Origin: Bacillota bacterium
GTDB lineage: Bacteria > Bacillota > Clostridia > Peptostreptococcales > Anaerovoracaceae
Direction: 5' to 3'
Length of the DNA: 25,344 nucleotides
Assembly: GCA_016284575.1 (NCBI GenBank)
Contig: JAEEPD010000216.1
Location: forward strand, 1-25,344
Made by a program: the position numbers and the translations under genes. The stretch's first letter is position 1, and every line of letters begins with the position of its first letter. This document shows, one piece after another, positions 1 through 7,713 of this stretch. Under the pieces are notes generated by a model. The model had not been told where the DNA came from. It made no database searches and worked only from the letters and a program-made list of their open reading frames with translations.

Positions 1-667
1 AGCCCGTGATCACTAGATAAAATATCATAGGAGATATCATTGGCAGGGTTATGCGGGTGAAGATGCGAAGCCTGGAGGTGCCGTCAACCCGGGCTGCGTT
101 GTAATAGTCCTGAGGCACGGAGGCCAGAGCGCTGGTGAGTATCAGTATCTTGAAGGGCATTACTATCCAGACGGTGTAGATGCAGAGCACCATCATCTTT
201 GCCCAGTAGGGGCCGTCGATGAAGTCCACGCTGCTGCCGCCGAAGAAACTAATCAGAAGATTGATGAGCCCCTCGGAATAGGCGGTCTTCTTGAAAAGTA
301 TCATAAAGACCAGGCCCACCGCCAGGGTATTGGTGACGTAGGGCAGGAAGAATATGGTCTGATACAGCTCCTTCAGCTTTTTGATGGAGTTCAGGCCAAG
401 GGAAATGAGCAGTGCCAGCCCTGTGGAAAGGGGCACTGTGATTATAACCAGTATGAAGGTGTTTTTGACCGCCTGCATAAAGTAGGGGTCCCGCAGCACG
501 TAGCGGTAGTTGTAGAGCCCTGTGCCGAAGAACTGCTGGCTGGCAAAGTTATAGCCTTCCTCGAAGGAATAGACGAAAACGTCCACCAGAGGATAGACCA
601 TGAATACTCCAAGAAAGAGTATGGCAGGCAGCAGATAGAGCCAGGGCTTCAGTTCGCTTTTTTTCAT
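1..667 (-). CDS. ABC transporter permease, MalF/UgpA-like (partial, C-terminus outside window)
   Basis: Inner-membrane permease subunit of an ABC importer of the carbohydrate/glycerol-phosphate class (CUT1). The visible 222 codons begin MKKSELKPWLYLLPAILFLG and show an N-terminal membrane helix, several further hydrophobic segments, and near the truncated end the EAA-type cytoplasmic loop (YYNAARVDGTSRLRIFTRIT, then LPMISP), which docks onto the ATPase. The ATG at 665-667 follows a GAGGAGG ribosome site that overlaps the end of the ATPase gene, with 12 nt between stop and start, so the two are co-transcribed. The reading frame runs off base 1. A second permease and a substrate-binding protein would be expected further left. 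Substrate cannot be told from this fragment: sugar, polyol and glycerol-3-phosphate are all possible. Confidence 0.88.
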   Translation of the reverse strand, partial: MKKSELKPWLYLLPAILFLGVFMVYPLVDVFVYSFEEGYNFASQQFFGTGLYNYRYVLRDPYFMQAVKNTFILVIITVPLSTGLALLISLGLNSIKKLKELYQTIFFLPYVTNTLAVGLVFMILFKKTAYSEGLINLLISFFGGSSVDFIDGPYWAKMMVLCIYTVWIVMPFKILILTSALASVPQDYYNAARVDGTSRLRIFTRITLPMISPMIFYLVITG

Positions 668-679
668 AGCCCGGCCTCC

Positions 680-1792
680 TCAGGACAGGGTGCAGCTTAT
701 GCGCTGCTCGTCATCCTTGCCAAAGAGGAAGGTTTTGTAGGGCTTGAGCCTGAAGCTTACGCCGTAGCCCTGCACCTGCTCCACCCTCTGCCGCTCCTCC
801 ACGCTTATGATGGCGCGGATGTCGTTTTCGGGCTCGGATCTGTGGCGGAACACAAGACTGGTGTCCCGGCCCATGACCTCTATGTTTCTGAGGCTGCACT
901 TGAAGGGGCCGTTTTCATCGAAGATAAAGCCCTCGGGACGAACAGCGGCGTAGACCTCCTCGTCCTCAGCGCCGTCCACTTTCAGCACCCTGTCCTCCCC
1001 TATCCAGAGCCAGCCGTTTTCGATATTGCCCTCGAACACGTTGATGGCGGGGGTCCCAAGGAACTTTGCCACGAACAGGTTCACCGGCTGGTCATACACA
1101 TCCTGAGGCCTGCCCACCTGCTGGATGACGCCTGCCTTCATGACTATGATATAGTCCGAGATGCTCATGGCCTCTTCCTGGTCGTGGGTGACGAAAATGG
1201 TGGTGATGCCGGTCTTCTGCTGTATGCGGCGTATCTCCTCCCTGGTCTGCAGCCTCAGGCGGGCATCCAGATTTGACAGAGGCTCGTCCAAAAGCAGCAC
1301 GCTGGGGGTCTTGACCAGAGCTCTTGCGATGGCAACCCTCTGCTGCTGACCGCCGGACATCTCGCTGGGCTTTCTGTCCATCAGCTCCTCGATCTGCACC
1401 AGCTTTGCGGCCTCAAGAGCCTTCTCCTCCATGGCCTGCTTCGTCATCTTTTGGGCTCCCTTAAGGTTTTCCAGCGGGAACATTATGTTCTGCCTTACCG
1501 TAAGATGGGGGTAGAGGGCGTAGTTCTGGAACACCAGCCCCACACCTCTGTTCTCCGGCGGGAGCTCGGTCACATCGTCCTCTCCGAAGAGTATGCGCCC
1601 CTCGGTGGGCTTCTCCAGACCGCAGATGAGATTGAGCGCTGTGCTCTTTCCGCAGCCTGAGGGTCCCAGAAGGCCGATTAGCTTGCCGTCGGGGATCTCT
1701 ATATTGAAATTATTGACCGCAACCACCTCGCTTTTGTCCTTTTTGTTGCGGCTTGGGAATTTCTTCGTCAGATTTTCAAGTACTACCTTCAT
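680..1792 (-). CDS. ABC transporter ATP-binding protein, MalK/UgpC-like
   Basis: The 370-residue nucleotide-binding subunit of a CUT1-type ABC importer, energising the adjacent permease. Walker A is GPSGCGKST (residues 43-51), the signature is SGGQQQR (146-152), Walker B is VLLLDE (165-170) and the H-loop histidine is in THD (203). A C-terminal regulatory extension of about 130 residues with an AAVRPEG motif (TOBE/MOP-like) is typical of MalK/UgpC. The open frame extends 64 codons upstream, but that extension runs through the promoter and leader, so the ATG at 1792 (MKVVLENLTKKF) is chosen. Its ribosome site (GGGAAGAGAG) is modest. It is the first gene of its operon, with a promoter at 1866-1894. 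Family assignment is secure; substrate is unknown. Confidence 0.92.
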   Translation of the reverse strand: MKVVLENLTKKFPSRNKKDKSEVVAVNNFNIEIPDGKLIGLLGPSGCGKSTALNLICGLEKPTEGRILFGEDDVTELPPENRGVGLVFQNYALYPHLTVRQNIMFPLENLKGAQKMTKQAMEEKALEAAKLVQIEELMDRKPSEMSGGQQQRVAIARALVKTPSVLLLDEPLSNLDARLRLQTREEIRRIQQKTGITTIFVTHDQEEAMSISDYIIVMKAGVIQQVGRPQDVYDQPVNLFVAKFLGTPAINVFEGNIENGWLWIGEDRVLKVDGAEDEEVYAAVRPEGFIFDENGPFKCSLRNIEVMGRDTSLVFRHRSEPENDIRAIISVEERQRVEQVQGYGVSFRLKPYKTFLFGKDDEQRISCTLS

Positions 1793-1840
1793 AGCTTCTC
1801 TCTTCCCGGGGCACCGGCCCCAGTTCCGTTGAAATCGCAT

Positions 1841-1857
1841 ATGGAGCGCAGCTCCAT
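1841..1857 (-). promoter_or_regulatory. Operator-like palindrome at the ABC operon transcription start
   Basis: A perfect inverted repeat with 7-bp arms and a 3-base centre lies immediately downstream of the predicted -10 box. It could be a repressor operator (many sugar-uptake operons are controlled this way) or a 5'-end RNA hairpin. No regulator gene for it is visible in the window. Confidence 0.4.
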
Positions 1858-1865
1858 TGATATAA

Positions 1866-1894
1866 ATTTTAGTACAGCACCGCCCTAAAATCAA
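1866..1894 (-). promoter_or_regulatory. Predicted sigma-A promoter of the ABC operon
   Basis: On the minus strand, TTGATT (1889-1894) and TAAAAT (1866-1871) are separated by exactly 17 bases and lie upstream of the ATPase gene, just after the pilus-operon terminator. A perfect 7-bp inverted repeat (ATGGAGC/GCTCCAT, 1841-1857) begins at about the +2 position. A second GC-rich hairpin (GGGGC/GCCCC, 1808-1821) sits just before the start codon. Confidence 0.55.
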
Positions 1895-1902
1895 CACAGG
1901 AA

Positions 1903-1926
1903 AAAGACCCGGGAGTCCGGGTCTTT
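1903..1926 (-). terminator. Rho-independent terminator of the pilus operon
   Basis: Perfect 10-bp stem (AAAGACCCGG/CCGGGTCTTT) with a 4-base loop, followed on the minus strand by a T-rich run. It lies 21 bases past the stop codon of the last sortase and separates the pilus operon from the ABC operon. Confidence 0.9.
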
Positions 1927-1947
1927 CAGTTAGAAGTTCTATTGATT

Positions 1948-2589
1948 TCAGTTCTGATCGGTCCTTATGCAGCGCACAGCGCATCTGGTGCGGCCGCCGG
2001 TGGTGCAGGTGAAAAGGGTCATGTCCCAGTCGGCGCTGCTGTCGATCATGTAATCGATGTCCGTGGGCTGTACCGTTTCCACATTGCTGATGACATAGCT
2101 GTATCTTTCGCCGGTGACCGAGATGAATACCACCTCAGCCCCTGCCCTGGCGTTCCTCAAGGGACCGAAATGCTTGTCGTAGTTGTGAGCGCAGACCACA
2201 AAATCCCCGGTCTTGTAGGAGCCCGAATACCTGCAGGGCGAGATCTTGAGGCTGTTGTAATCCCAGTTTTCCCGCACGGGAAGGGACAGCTCCAGAGAGG
2301 GTATCTCCAGTATGCCAAGATACCTGGTATCGTCCACCACCCCCACAGCCATGGGAAGATATTCATCCGGAATAGTGTTCTCCACCGCCTGGACCTCAGG
2401 CTGGGCCAGCTCGGCAGTACCCTCGTTGATGGCCTCTGCCAGCGCATTTCTTATGTTGAGCGACGCGAGGCCGGCTTTGGAGGATTCCCAGCGGTTGTAA
2501 TAGAGCAGTATCATGGCTCCGCAGATCAGAAGAAGACCTGCTATCATAAGGGCGTTGCCCAGTTTTTTCTTCAGACTAGAAGCTTTCAT
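1948..2589 (-). CDS. Sortase, second enzyme of the pilus locus (class D/B-like)
   Basis: A 213-residue membrane-anchored cysteine transpeptidase. An N-terminal uncleaved helix (about residues 11-30) is followed by an extracytoplasmic catalytic domain with His135 (in CAHNYDKHFG), Cys195 (in MTLFTCTTGGRTR) and Arg202. The TLFTC signature without the class C lid and C-terminal helix suggests a role different from the neighbouring class C sortase, probably attaching the finished fibre to peptidoglycan. The start codon lies inside the 3' end of the minor pilin gene (14-base overlap), so translation is probably coupled. It is the last gene of the operon, with a strong terminator directly after. Enzyme family is secure; subclass and wall-anchoring role are inferred. 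Confidence 0.88.
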   Translation of the reverse strand: MKASSLKKKLGNALMIAGLLLICGAMILLYYNRWESSKAGLASLNIRNALAEAINEGTAELAQPEVQAVENTIPDEYLPMAVGVVDDTRYLGILEIPSLELSLPVRENWDYNSLKISPCRYSGSYKTGDFVVCAHNYDKHFGPLRNARAGAEVVFISVTGERYSYVISNVETVQPTDIDYMIDSSADWDMTLFTCTTGGRTRCAVRCIRTDQN

Positions 2590-3769
2590 CTCCGCTGCTC
2601 TTTCTCAGTGTGAATCCGCAAAGGAAGAAGACTGCGCCAAGGGCTGACAGCAGATACACGGGCCACCAGAGCTGCCCTGTCTGGGGCAGATTTGCCAGAG
2701 GCACATCGTTGTCGTCGATATCCTCATCGTCTCCTATGGAGCCGCTGTCATCGCCGCTGCCACCGCCGCCTATTCCGCCGCCGGTGGTGGGATCATCGAT
2801 ACCGCTGCCTGTGGGAGGCTCCTCCTTGGGGCTGTGGAAGATGTTTACGAAGGTGGCCTCTTCCATGGGGATATTGTACTTATCGTACATCAGCCTTTCG
2901 TACTTCAGATGTCCGTCCTCCTCCAGACCTATGGTTATGACCACATAGATCTGGTTCAGGTCGTAATCGTAATCCTTGTTGTCTCCGGGGACCTCCCAGA
3001 GGGTATATCTGTAGGTCTTGCCCACGCTGTCGGGGCCGAATTCAATGAAGCCGAACTCCACCTCGCCTGCGCCCATGCGGGTAAGGGTGGCGGAGCCGTC
3101 TGTGGGATCGGTCACGAAGGGCATGGGATAGTCCGGCTTGTCCGGGGTCATCTTGAAGGTGAAAAGGGTATCCTCCATGGGACCGGTCTTGCCGTCAGGA
3201 TCTATCCTCTTGCCTATGGGCGGGTCCACCAGAATGGTCTCCACCTTGGTGGAGGGCTTGGACTGCACATCCACGCTGTAGGTCAGGGTGCCGCCTGTGG
3301 ACTGGGGCAGCATTATGACTGCTGGCAGCAGCTCCTGATAGCCTGCCGCAGAGCGGGGTTGGGTCAGGAGATACAGGCCTGTGGAAAGGCCGCTGAAGCT
3401 TACTCTTCCGGTGCCTCCGATGCTTCTTTCCGTCGCAGAGGAGGACGCAGGGTCTGCGCTCTTCGCAAGGCGGTCGGCAAAGCCTGCCAGGTCGGAGAGG
3501 TCATCATCGGAGACCCTTCCGGAGCCGAAATCTCCGGTATAGAAGAAGGCGGGGCTGCCGCCGTCATCCCTGAGCTTTGCCACGGAGTACAGCACAAGTC
3601 TGCCGCCGGGAAGGGGCTTTCCGTCCGGGGTCTTCAGGACTACATCTATGCTGCAGCTTCTGCCGTAGTCGGGGGTGCTGCTTCCGTAGGGGGAAGCGCC
3701 ATAGGCTATATGGGTAAAGGCCAGCAGCAGTATAAGAAGCACTGCGCATGTCAGCTTTATTCTTTTCAT
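2576..3769 (-). CDS. LPXTG-anchored minor/basal pilin with Spy0128-like isopeptide domain
   Basis: A 397-residue secreted surface protein. A signal peptide (residues 1 to about 24, hydrophobic core CAVLLILLLAF, cleavage near AYG/AS) is followed by a SpaA/Cna-B-like N-terminal half. A second domain (about 185-315) has the spacing of the streptococcal pilin isopeptide-linkage repeat (YRYTLWEVPGDNKDYDYD region). A Gly/Asp/Ser-rich linker (about 318-355) and the sorting signal LPQTG (361-365), hydrophobic helix and charged tail complete it. The linker would span the cell wall, which suits a basal pilin joining the shaft to peptidoglycan. The ATG at 3769 has an AAGGAGG site 8 bases upstream. It lies 15 bases after the class C sortase and overlaps the second sortase by 14 bases. 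Confidence 0.88.
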   Translation of the reverse strand: MKRIKLTCAVLLILLLAFTHIAYGASPYGSSTPDYGRSCSIDVVLKTPDGKPLPGGRLVLYSVAKLRDDGGSPAFFYTGDFGSGRVSDDDLSDLAGFADRLAKSADPASSSATERSIGGTGRVSFSGLSTGLYLLTQPRSAAGYQELLPAVIMLPQSTGGTLTYSVDVQSKPSTKVETILVDPPIGKRIDPDGKTGPMEDTLFTFKMTPDKPDYPMPFVTDPTDGSATLTRMGAGEVEFGFIEFGPDSVGKTYRYTLWEVPGDNKDYDYDLNQIYVVITIGLEEDGHLKYERLMYDKYNIPMEEATFVNIFHSPKEEPPTGSGIDDPTTGGGIGGGGSGDDSGSIGDDEDIDDNDVPLANLPQTGQLWWPVYLLSALGAVFFLCGFTLRKSSGDESF

Positions 3770-3784
3770 TTTACTGCCTCCTTT

Positions 3785-4606
3785 TTAATTTCTTTTCTTT
3801 TTGCCCGAGGTGGCGAAGGTGAATATGGTGAGCATCAGCAGCACCGGCACCGCCAGAAACGGCGCTATATAGCGGGGCTCCAGCTGTATGGCATCGGCTA
3901 TGACCCTGGCCGGGCCCTGGGCATTGGCCACCCGGTGCGCCCTTACCAGCAGGCGGTGGGTATTGATGCCATAGGGGGTGCAGGTGAGCAGTGTGCAGAA
4001 ATCCTGCCCCTCCTCTATATTGATGGCGTCCACCTCCTGGGGCAGCACCACCAGTATCTGATCCACCTCGTAGGTGAAGGTCTCATTCAGTATGTTGAGT
4101 GTGAAGGTGTCTCCCGAAACCAGCTTGTCGAGATCCGAAAACAGCTTGGCGCTGGGGAGGCCTCTGTGGCCGGAGAGCACGCAGTGGCTGCTTTCTCCGC
4201 CCACGGGAAGGGATGTTCCCTCCAGATGCCCTATACTGGTCTGCAGCACAGATGCGCTGGTGCCGTGGTATACGGGCAGGGTCACCTTTATCTTCGGGAT
4301 ATCTATATATCCCATGTTTCCGGTCCTGTCAAAATTCAGCTCCTGGTTGTAGAGCTCCCGGTCCGGGTCCTTGAATATCCACTTGATCCCGGACTGAGCC
4401 AGCTCGGCGTTGTACTCCAGGGCGGAATCGATTATGGCCTGATACTCCTCGTTGTTCATGGAGGAGATGTTCTGCGCATAGCTTATTATGGCGCGGCTCT
4501 GGTGAAAGGAGTTCCAGTAGTCGCTGACCGAGGGATACAGGAGCAGGGACAGTCCGATGATGAAGACCAGCACCAGTATGATTGTCGTTGCCTTTCCTTC
4601 CTTCAT
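3785..4606 (-). CDS. Class C sortase (pilus polymerase)
   Basis: A 273-residue pilin-polymerising transpeptidase with an N-terminal helix, a catalytic domain and a C-terminal helix (about 248-266) followed by a basic tail, the layout of class C sortases. The catalytic triad is His147 (SGHRGLPSAKLF), Cys209 (TLLTCTPYGINTHR) and Arg218. The region before the barrel, where class C enzymes carry an active-site lid (usually Asp-Pro-aromatic), reads DPDREL (80-85), so the lid aromatic is replaced by Asp. The frame stays open to an ATG at 4675, adding 23 residues, but that codon sits in the 3' arm of a 45-base hairpin with its ribosome site trapped. The ATG at 4606 has AAGGG/GGAGAGGG upstream and gives the usual N-terminus, so it is preferred. 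Confidence 0.9.
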   Translation of the reverse strand: MKEGKATTIILVLVFIIGLSLLLYPSVSDYWNSFHQSRAIISYAQNISSMNNEEYQAIIDSALEYNAELAQSGIKWIFKDPDRELYNQELNFDRTGNMGYIDIPKIKVTLPVYHGTSASVLQTSIGHLEGTSLPVGGESSHCVLSGHRGLPSAKLFSDLDKLVSGDTFTLNILNETFTYEVDQILVVLPQEVDAINIEEGQDFCTLLTCTPYGINTHRLLVRAHRVANAQGPARVIADAIQLEPRYIAPFLAVPVLLMLTIFTFATSGKKKRN

Positions 4607-4664
4607 GTGCCCTTGCACCCTCTCCAAGGCAGAGCCCCAAAGCCCGGCCATCAGTTTTACTAAG

Positions 4665-4709
4665 ATGCCCTGCATCAGGAGGAGGTATCGCCTCCTCCCA
4701 GCAGGGCAT
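4665..4709 (-). promoter_or_regulatory. Large RNA hairpin between major pilin and sortase genes
   Basis: An outer 9-bp arm (ATGCCCTGC/GCAGGGCAT) and an inner 8-bp arm (GGAGGAGG/CCTCCTCC) with small internal asymmetry and a 5-base loop. There is no T-run after it, so it is not a classical terminator. It holds the only strong purine-rich ribosome site and the upstream candidate ATG of the sortase frame in paired form. It could lower sortase yield relative to pilin, stabilise the pilin mRNA 3' end, or be a processing site. Confidence 0.6.
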
Positions 4710-4741
4710 ATATTTCAGATTATCAAAATTGAGTTACAGTA

Positions 4742-6409
4742 CTAACGGTTAGCTTTCTTTCTTGCCACAAGCATCACGCCTGCACCGATAACCAGAGCAG
4801 CGCCGATGATGTAGAAGAGAGTGGTACCGATACCACCGGTGGAAGGCAGCTCCAGACCGGACTGGTTCTGAACAGCGATATAGTCAACTGTTTCAACTGT
4901 AGTGGTTCCGGCAACTGTTTTCGTCATTGTGGCTGTATCAAGAGTCGGATTATTGACGACAGATGTAATGGTGACATCTACGGGCTCGGTAAGAATGTTA
5001 TATCCATCGGGAGCCTTGGTCTCAACCAGCTGATATGCTGCAGCATCCAGGCCCTTGATGATGAACGCACCGGATGTGGTAGTAGTGATAGAATCTACGA
5101 CCTCTACTGTACCGCCATCAGGATTTGCGATCGCAGCGCCGGTTGCAGCCTGGAGTCTTGCATCAAATCTGAAGGTGGTGGCATTTTCCTTTACGAGCTT
5201 AAGTACGGTGCCGGCTTTCTTCAGATTGAAGGTTGCATCAGCAAGCTTGCTGTAGGTGCCGGTCAGATCTCCTGTATACTTCAGGGTATTGAAGCTCCAG
5301 GTATATACCATTGCGGCGCTGGTGCTTGTCTGCTCCTTGTAGGTGAGGGTAACAGTATTGGGATTCTTGTCGTCAACTTCGGCGAGGGATGTAACTCTTG
5401 CTGTGTAAACGATAGTGATATCCTTATTCTGCTGCAGCTTGCGAAGAGGTCTTGTTGCAAGATCTCCAAGCAGAGTGATGGTCAGCTTATTTGTTGCAGA
5501 ATCATAAACTGCAGTGAAGTCAGTATCCAGAGTCCATGTATTGCTGTCAGCATCAGTAATGGTTACGGTTGCGTTTGTGCCGTTAGTCATTGCTGTTATG
5601 GGCTCGATCGCAACGCCTGTGGGAAGCTGATCAACGATCAGATAATTTGCATCGATACCGGTCATGGTCGTGGTGATAGCTGAATCGCTTGTCACATAGG
5701 TATTGTTTGTACCGGTATTAACGATAAATCTGTAATCCACCTGATCGCCAAGATCCACATCTACGGCCTTTGCATAGGTGGTGTCAGCCTCTTCGTGATC
5801 CTTGACATTCTTAACGATCGAAGGATAGGTGTTCTTTTCGTAGATCTCCACGTCCTGGTTAGTGGTATCCAGAGAGCACAGAGAGCCAAGGGATGTGTCT
5901 ATAAAGTAATATCCCAGATCAGGGACAACGATCTTGTCAGCTGTTCCTGCTGCATATGACGCTATGGCTCCTGCAGAAGCAGGCTTTGATGCGTGAGCAT
6001 TAAGTGCTGCGGCGAATTCATATGCACTGAGTCCGGCACCGGTGGTTGTGACTACAAAAACAGTAGGATCGGATGCGGAGGGTGTGAATATCAGGTTGTA
6101 TACGGTATTGGTATAGGCGCCTGTAGTTGTATTCAGAGCTGCTCCTGCGGTCATCAGCGACCACCAGTTACTGGTATTGCTGATGGTATAAGAGAATCCT
6201 TCTGTACCGGGATTTCCTTCCGGGTTTGCCAGTGTTACGTCAAACACCTTATAAGCAGTATAGGTCTCGCCCTCGACACCGTTTGAGATCTTGATGGTAT
6301 ATTTTGAAGTGTCGCTGTCAAGATCCACGGCGAATGCCATTGCGAAGGAGCCAAGTACGAGTACTGCTGCAAGGATGAGTGATGTGATCTTCCTTGTGTA
6401 AGTCTTCAT
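4742..6409 (-). CDS. Major pilin, SpaH/EbpB-like, LPXTG shaft subunit
   Basis: A 555-residue secreted shaft pilin. The signal peptide has a long hydrophobic core (residues 8-27) and a likely cleavage after AMAFA. Three Ig/Cna-B-like domains follow. The linkage region reads NTYPSIVKNVKD, a variant of the YPK-type pilin motif whose lysine joins the next subunit. An E-box is visible in YQLVETKAPDGYN, and the sorting signal LPSTG lies at 521-525 with a membrane helix and a KKANR tail. Thr, Ser and Ala content is high, and the DNA is richer in A+T than neighbouring genes, as expected of a fast-diverging surface antigen. The ATG has an AGAAAGGAAG site upstream. It is followed by the class C sortase that should polymerise it and preceded by signal peptidase I. 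Confidence 0.92.
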   Translation of the reverse strand: MKTYTRKITSLILAAVLVLGSFAMAFAVDLDSDTSKYTIKISNGVEGETYTAYKVFDVTLANPEGNPGTEGFSYTISNTSNWWSLMTAGAALNTTTGAYTNTVYNLIFTPSASDPTVFVVTTTGAGLSAYEFAAALNAHASKPASAGAIASYAAGTADKIVVPDLGYYFIDTSLGSLCSLDTTNQDVEIYEKNTYPSIVKNVKDHEEADTTYAKAVDVDLGDQVDYRFIVNTGTNNTYVTSDSAITTTMTGIDANYLIVDQLPTGVAIEPITAMTNGTNATVTITDADSNTWTLDTDFTAVYDSATNKLTITLLGDLATRPLRKLQQNKDITIVYTARVTSLAEVDDKNPNTVTLTYKEQTSTSAAMVYTWSFNTLKYTGDLTGTYSKLADATFNLKKAGTVLKLVKENATTFRFDARLQAATGAAIANPDGGTVEVVDSITTTTSGAFIIKGLDAAAYQLVETKAPDGYNILTEPVDVTITSVVNNPTLDTATMTKTVAGTTTVETVDYIAVQNQSGLELPSTGGIGTTLFYIIGAALVIGAGVMLVARKKANR

Positions 6410-6632
6410 GCTGAAAAACTTCCTTTCTGATAATCTTTTATATAATTTCTAACAAATTTGGTCTATTCTGAAGCTGAAATAAAAGATATTTATGCCTCTT
6501 TCAGCCTGCAAACATATTGTAGCGCTATAATTTACAAAAATCTATCGCCATTCTGGTGAATTCATCGAGAATTTAACAATAAATACAAATCGGAAACAAA
6601 TCCATAAAGCTGTTTTCTGCTTTTTGTGATTT
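6410..6632 (-). other. AT-rich intergenic leader upstream of the major pilin
   Basis: This 223-base gap inside the pilus operon is much richer in A+T than the surrounding genes. I see no ORF and no convincing terminator; there is only a weak AAAGC/GCTTT hairpin just after the signal peptidase stop. Several weak -35/-10-like pairs exist on the minus strand (for example TTGTTT with TTAAAT at 17 bases), so the pilin may have its own promoter and a long leader. None of these is strong enough to call. Confidence 0.4.
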
Positions 6633-7268
6633 TTACTGTATTTCTCCGAATCTGCGCAGAGGCCAAACCGTATAAACTATCTTTCCCACGATCTGCTCCT
6701 CGGCCACGCAGCCCACGGCGGTATTCCTCGAATCTATGGAAACGTCGCGGTTGTCACCCATTACGAATATCCTGGCATCGGGCACCTGGTAGGGCAGCTC
6801 TATGTCCGTCTCGCCGAAGGACTTTTGCGCGATATAGGGCTCGTCCAAAGGCTCGCCGTTTACGAAGACTGTGCCGTCCGCGCCCAAGTCCACCCACTGG
6901 CCTGCAGTGGCCACCACCCGCTTGACCAGGATCTTGTTGTTATAGTAGAAGGCCACGATGTCTCCGGCCTTGAATTTGCTGTACTTGACGGATATCACGA
7001 TGTCCCCCTCCACCAGGGTGGGGTCCATGGAGGTGCCGAATATGCGAAGCACGGGAAGGAACAGCACAGCCACCAGCACCGCCACGGCTGCGACGGTTAT
7101 AAGGGTGTAGACCGTGCCCCTAAGGGCGTCCATATAGCTTCGCTTGTACTTGACTCTGTCCAGCTCCTCCTCCAGCTGCAAACTGCTGGGAGCCTGCACC
7201 CTGCCGGTCCCGGACGGCTGAGAGTCACCTGAGGAAAAGTACAGCTGATCCTTTTTAAGACTGCTCAC
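6633..7268 (-). CDS. lepB: Signal peptidase I of the pilus locus
   Basis: A 211-residue type I signal peptidase. A cytoplasmic N-terminus of about 50 residues precedes one membrane helix (about 53-75) and an extracytoplasmic catalytic domain with nucleophile Ser80 in GTSMDPTL, general base Lys116 in ILVKRVV, and the conserved box MGDNRDVSIDSR. Both catalytic residues are present, unlike streptococcal pilus SipA proteins, which are known as inactive-looking chaperone homologues. It should therefore be able to cleave pilin signal peptides. The start is GTG (7266-7268), overlapping the TGA of the upstream gene in a GTGA arrangement, with AAGGAG 5 bases before it. The gene symbol is the generic family name (sipA in pilus literature). 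Confidence 0.9.
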   Translation of the reverse strand: MSSLKKDQLYFSSGDSQPSGTGRVQAPSSLQLEEELDRVKYKRSYMDALRGTVYTLITVAAVAVLVAVLFLPVLRIFGTSMDPTLVEGDIVISVKYSKFKAGDIVAFYYNNKILVKRVVATAGQWVDLGADGTVFVNGEPLDEPYIAQKSFGETDIELPYQVPDARIFVMGDNRDVSIDSRNTAVGCVAEEQIVGKIVYTVWPLRRFGEIQ

Positions 7269-7642
7269 TGCTGCTCCTTCCCGGGCGACCCCGCCTCGGC
7301 GGGATACTCCGGCGCCTCGCTTTCATCCCGGGCTCCCTCGATCTCCGCGATTATGTCCTGCATGCTGTCCTTTCCGGTCATCTTCTTCATGTAAAGATGG
7401 CAGACTCTGTACACGTTCTGTATGTACAGATCCGCAGCCTTCTGAGCGTCGGACAGAACCCCGGTGAGAGCCAGGGAGGCATCCGCGATGGAGCCCATCT
7501 CACGTATTTTAAGATCCTTGCTGTCAAGCTTTTCCTGTGTTTCTGCCAGCTGAGTCTGAAGCCGTTCTATCTCCTCCTGCTGGGCAAGAAGGATCTCCAG
7601 AAGCTCCAGCCTGTTCAGTTTTCTGAGCTCTTTATCAGTCAT
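7265..7642 (-). CDS. Coiled-coil protein of unknown function, first gene of the pilus operon
   Basis: A 125-residue hydrophilic protein without signal peptide or membrane segment. Residues 1-50 (from MTDKELRKLNRLELLEILLAQQEEIERLQ) have strong heptad character. A short helical middle (about 50-90) and an acidic, Pro/Glu-rich tail follow. I do not recognise a characterised family. Small coiled-coil proteins of this shape recur beside signal peptidase/sortase loci in Clostridia, and the GTGA overlap with signal peptidase makes co-expression certain. A scaffold for the secretion or assembly site is a guess only. The ATG at 7642 has AGGAAA about 8 bases upstream. Confidence 0.8.
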   Translation of the reverse strand: MTDKELRKLNRLELLEILLAQQEEIERLQTQLAETQEKLDSKDLKIREMGSIADASLALTGVLSDAQKAADLYIQNVYRVCHLYMKKMTGKDSMQDIIAEIEGARDESEAPEYPAEAGSPGKEQQ

Positions 7643-7685
7643 GTCATTTTTCCTGTCAGATTAGATAATTTTATTATCGTATTTT

Positions 7686-7713
7686 ATCATAGTTTTAGAC
7701 ATATAATTTACAA
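7686..7713 (-). promoter_or_regulatory. Predicted promoter of the pilus operon
   Basis: On the minus strand, TTGTAA (7708-7713) and TATGAT (7686-7691) are spaced by 16 bases, 44 bases before the coiled-coil gene start. The -35 box overlaps the left arm (7711-7721) of a perfect 11-bp inverted repeat, which suggests direct control by the divergent AraC-type protein. Confidence 0.45.

Noticed and set aside
2834..4663. A 609-codon open frame on the plus strand across the pilus genes
   Set aside because: It runs antisense to three well-supported pilus genes with intact motifs, has no ribosome site and its translation matches nothing. It is a by-product of the codon bias on the other strand.
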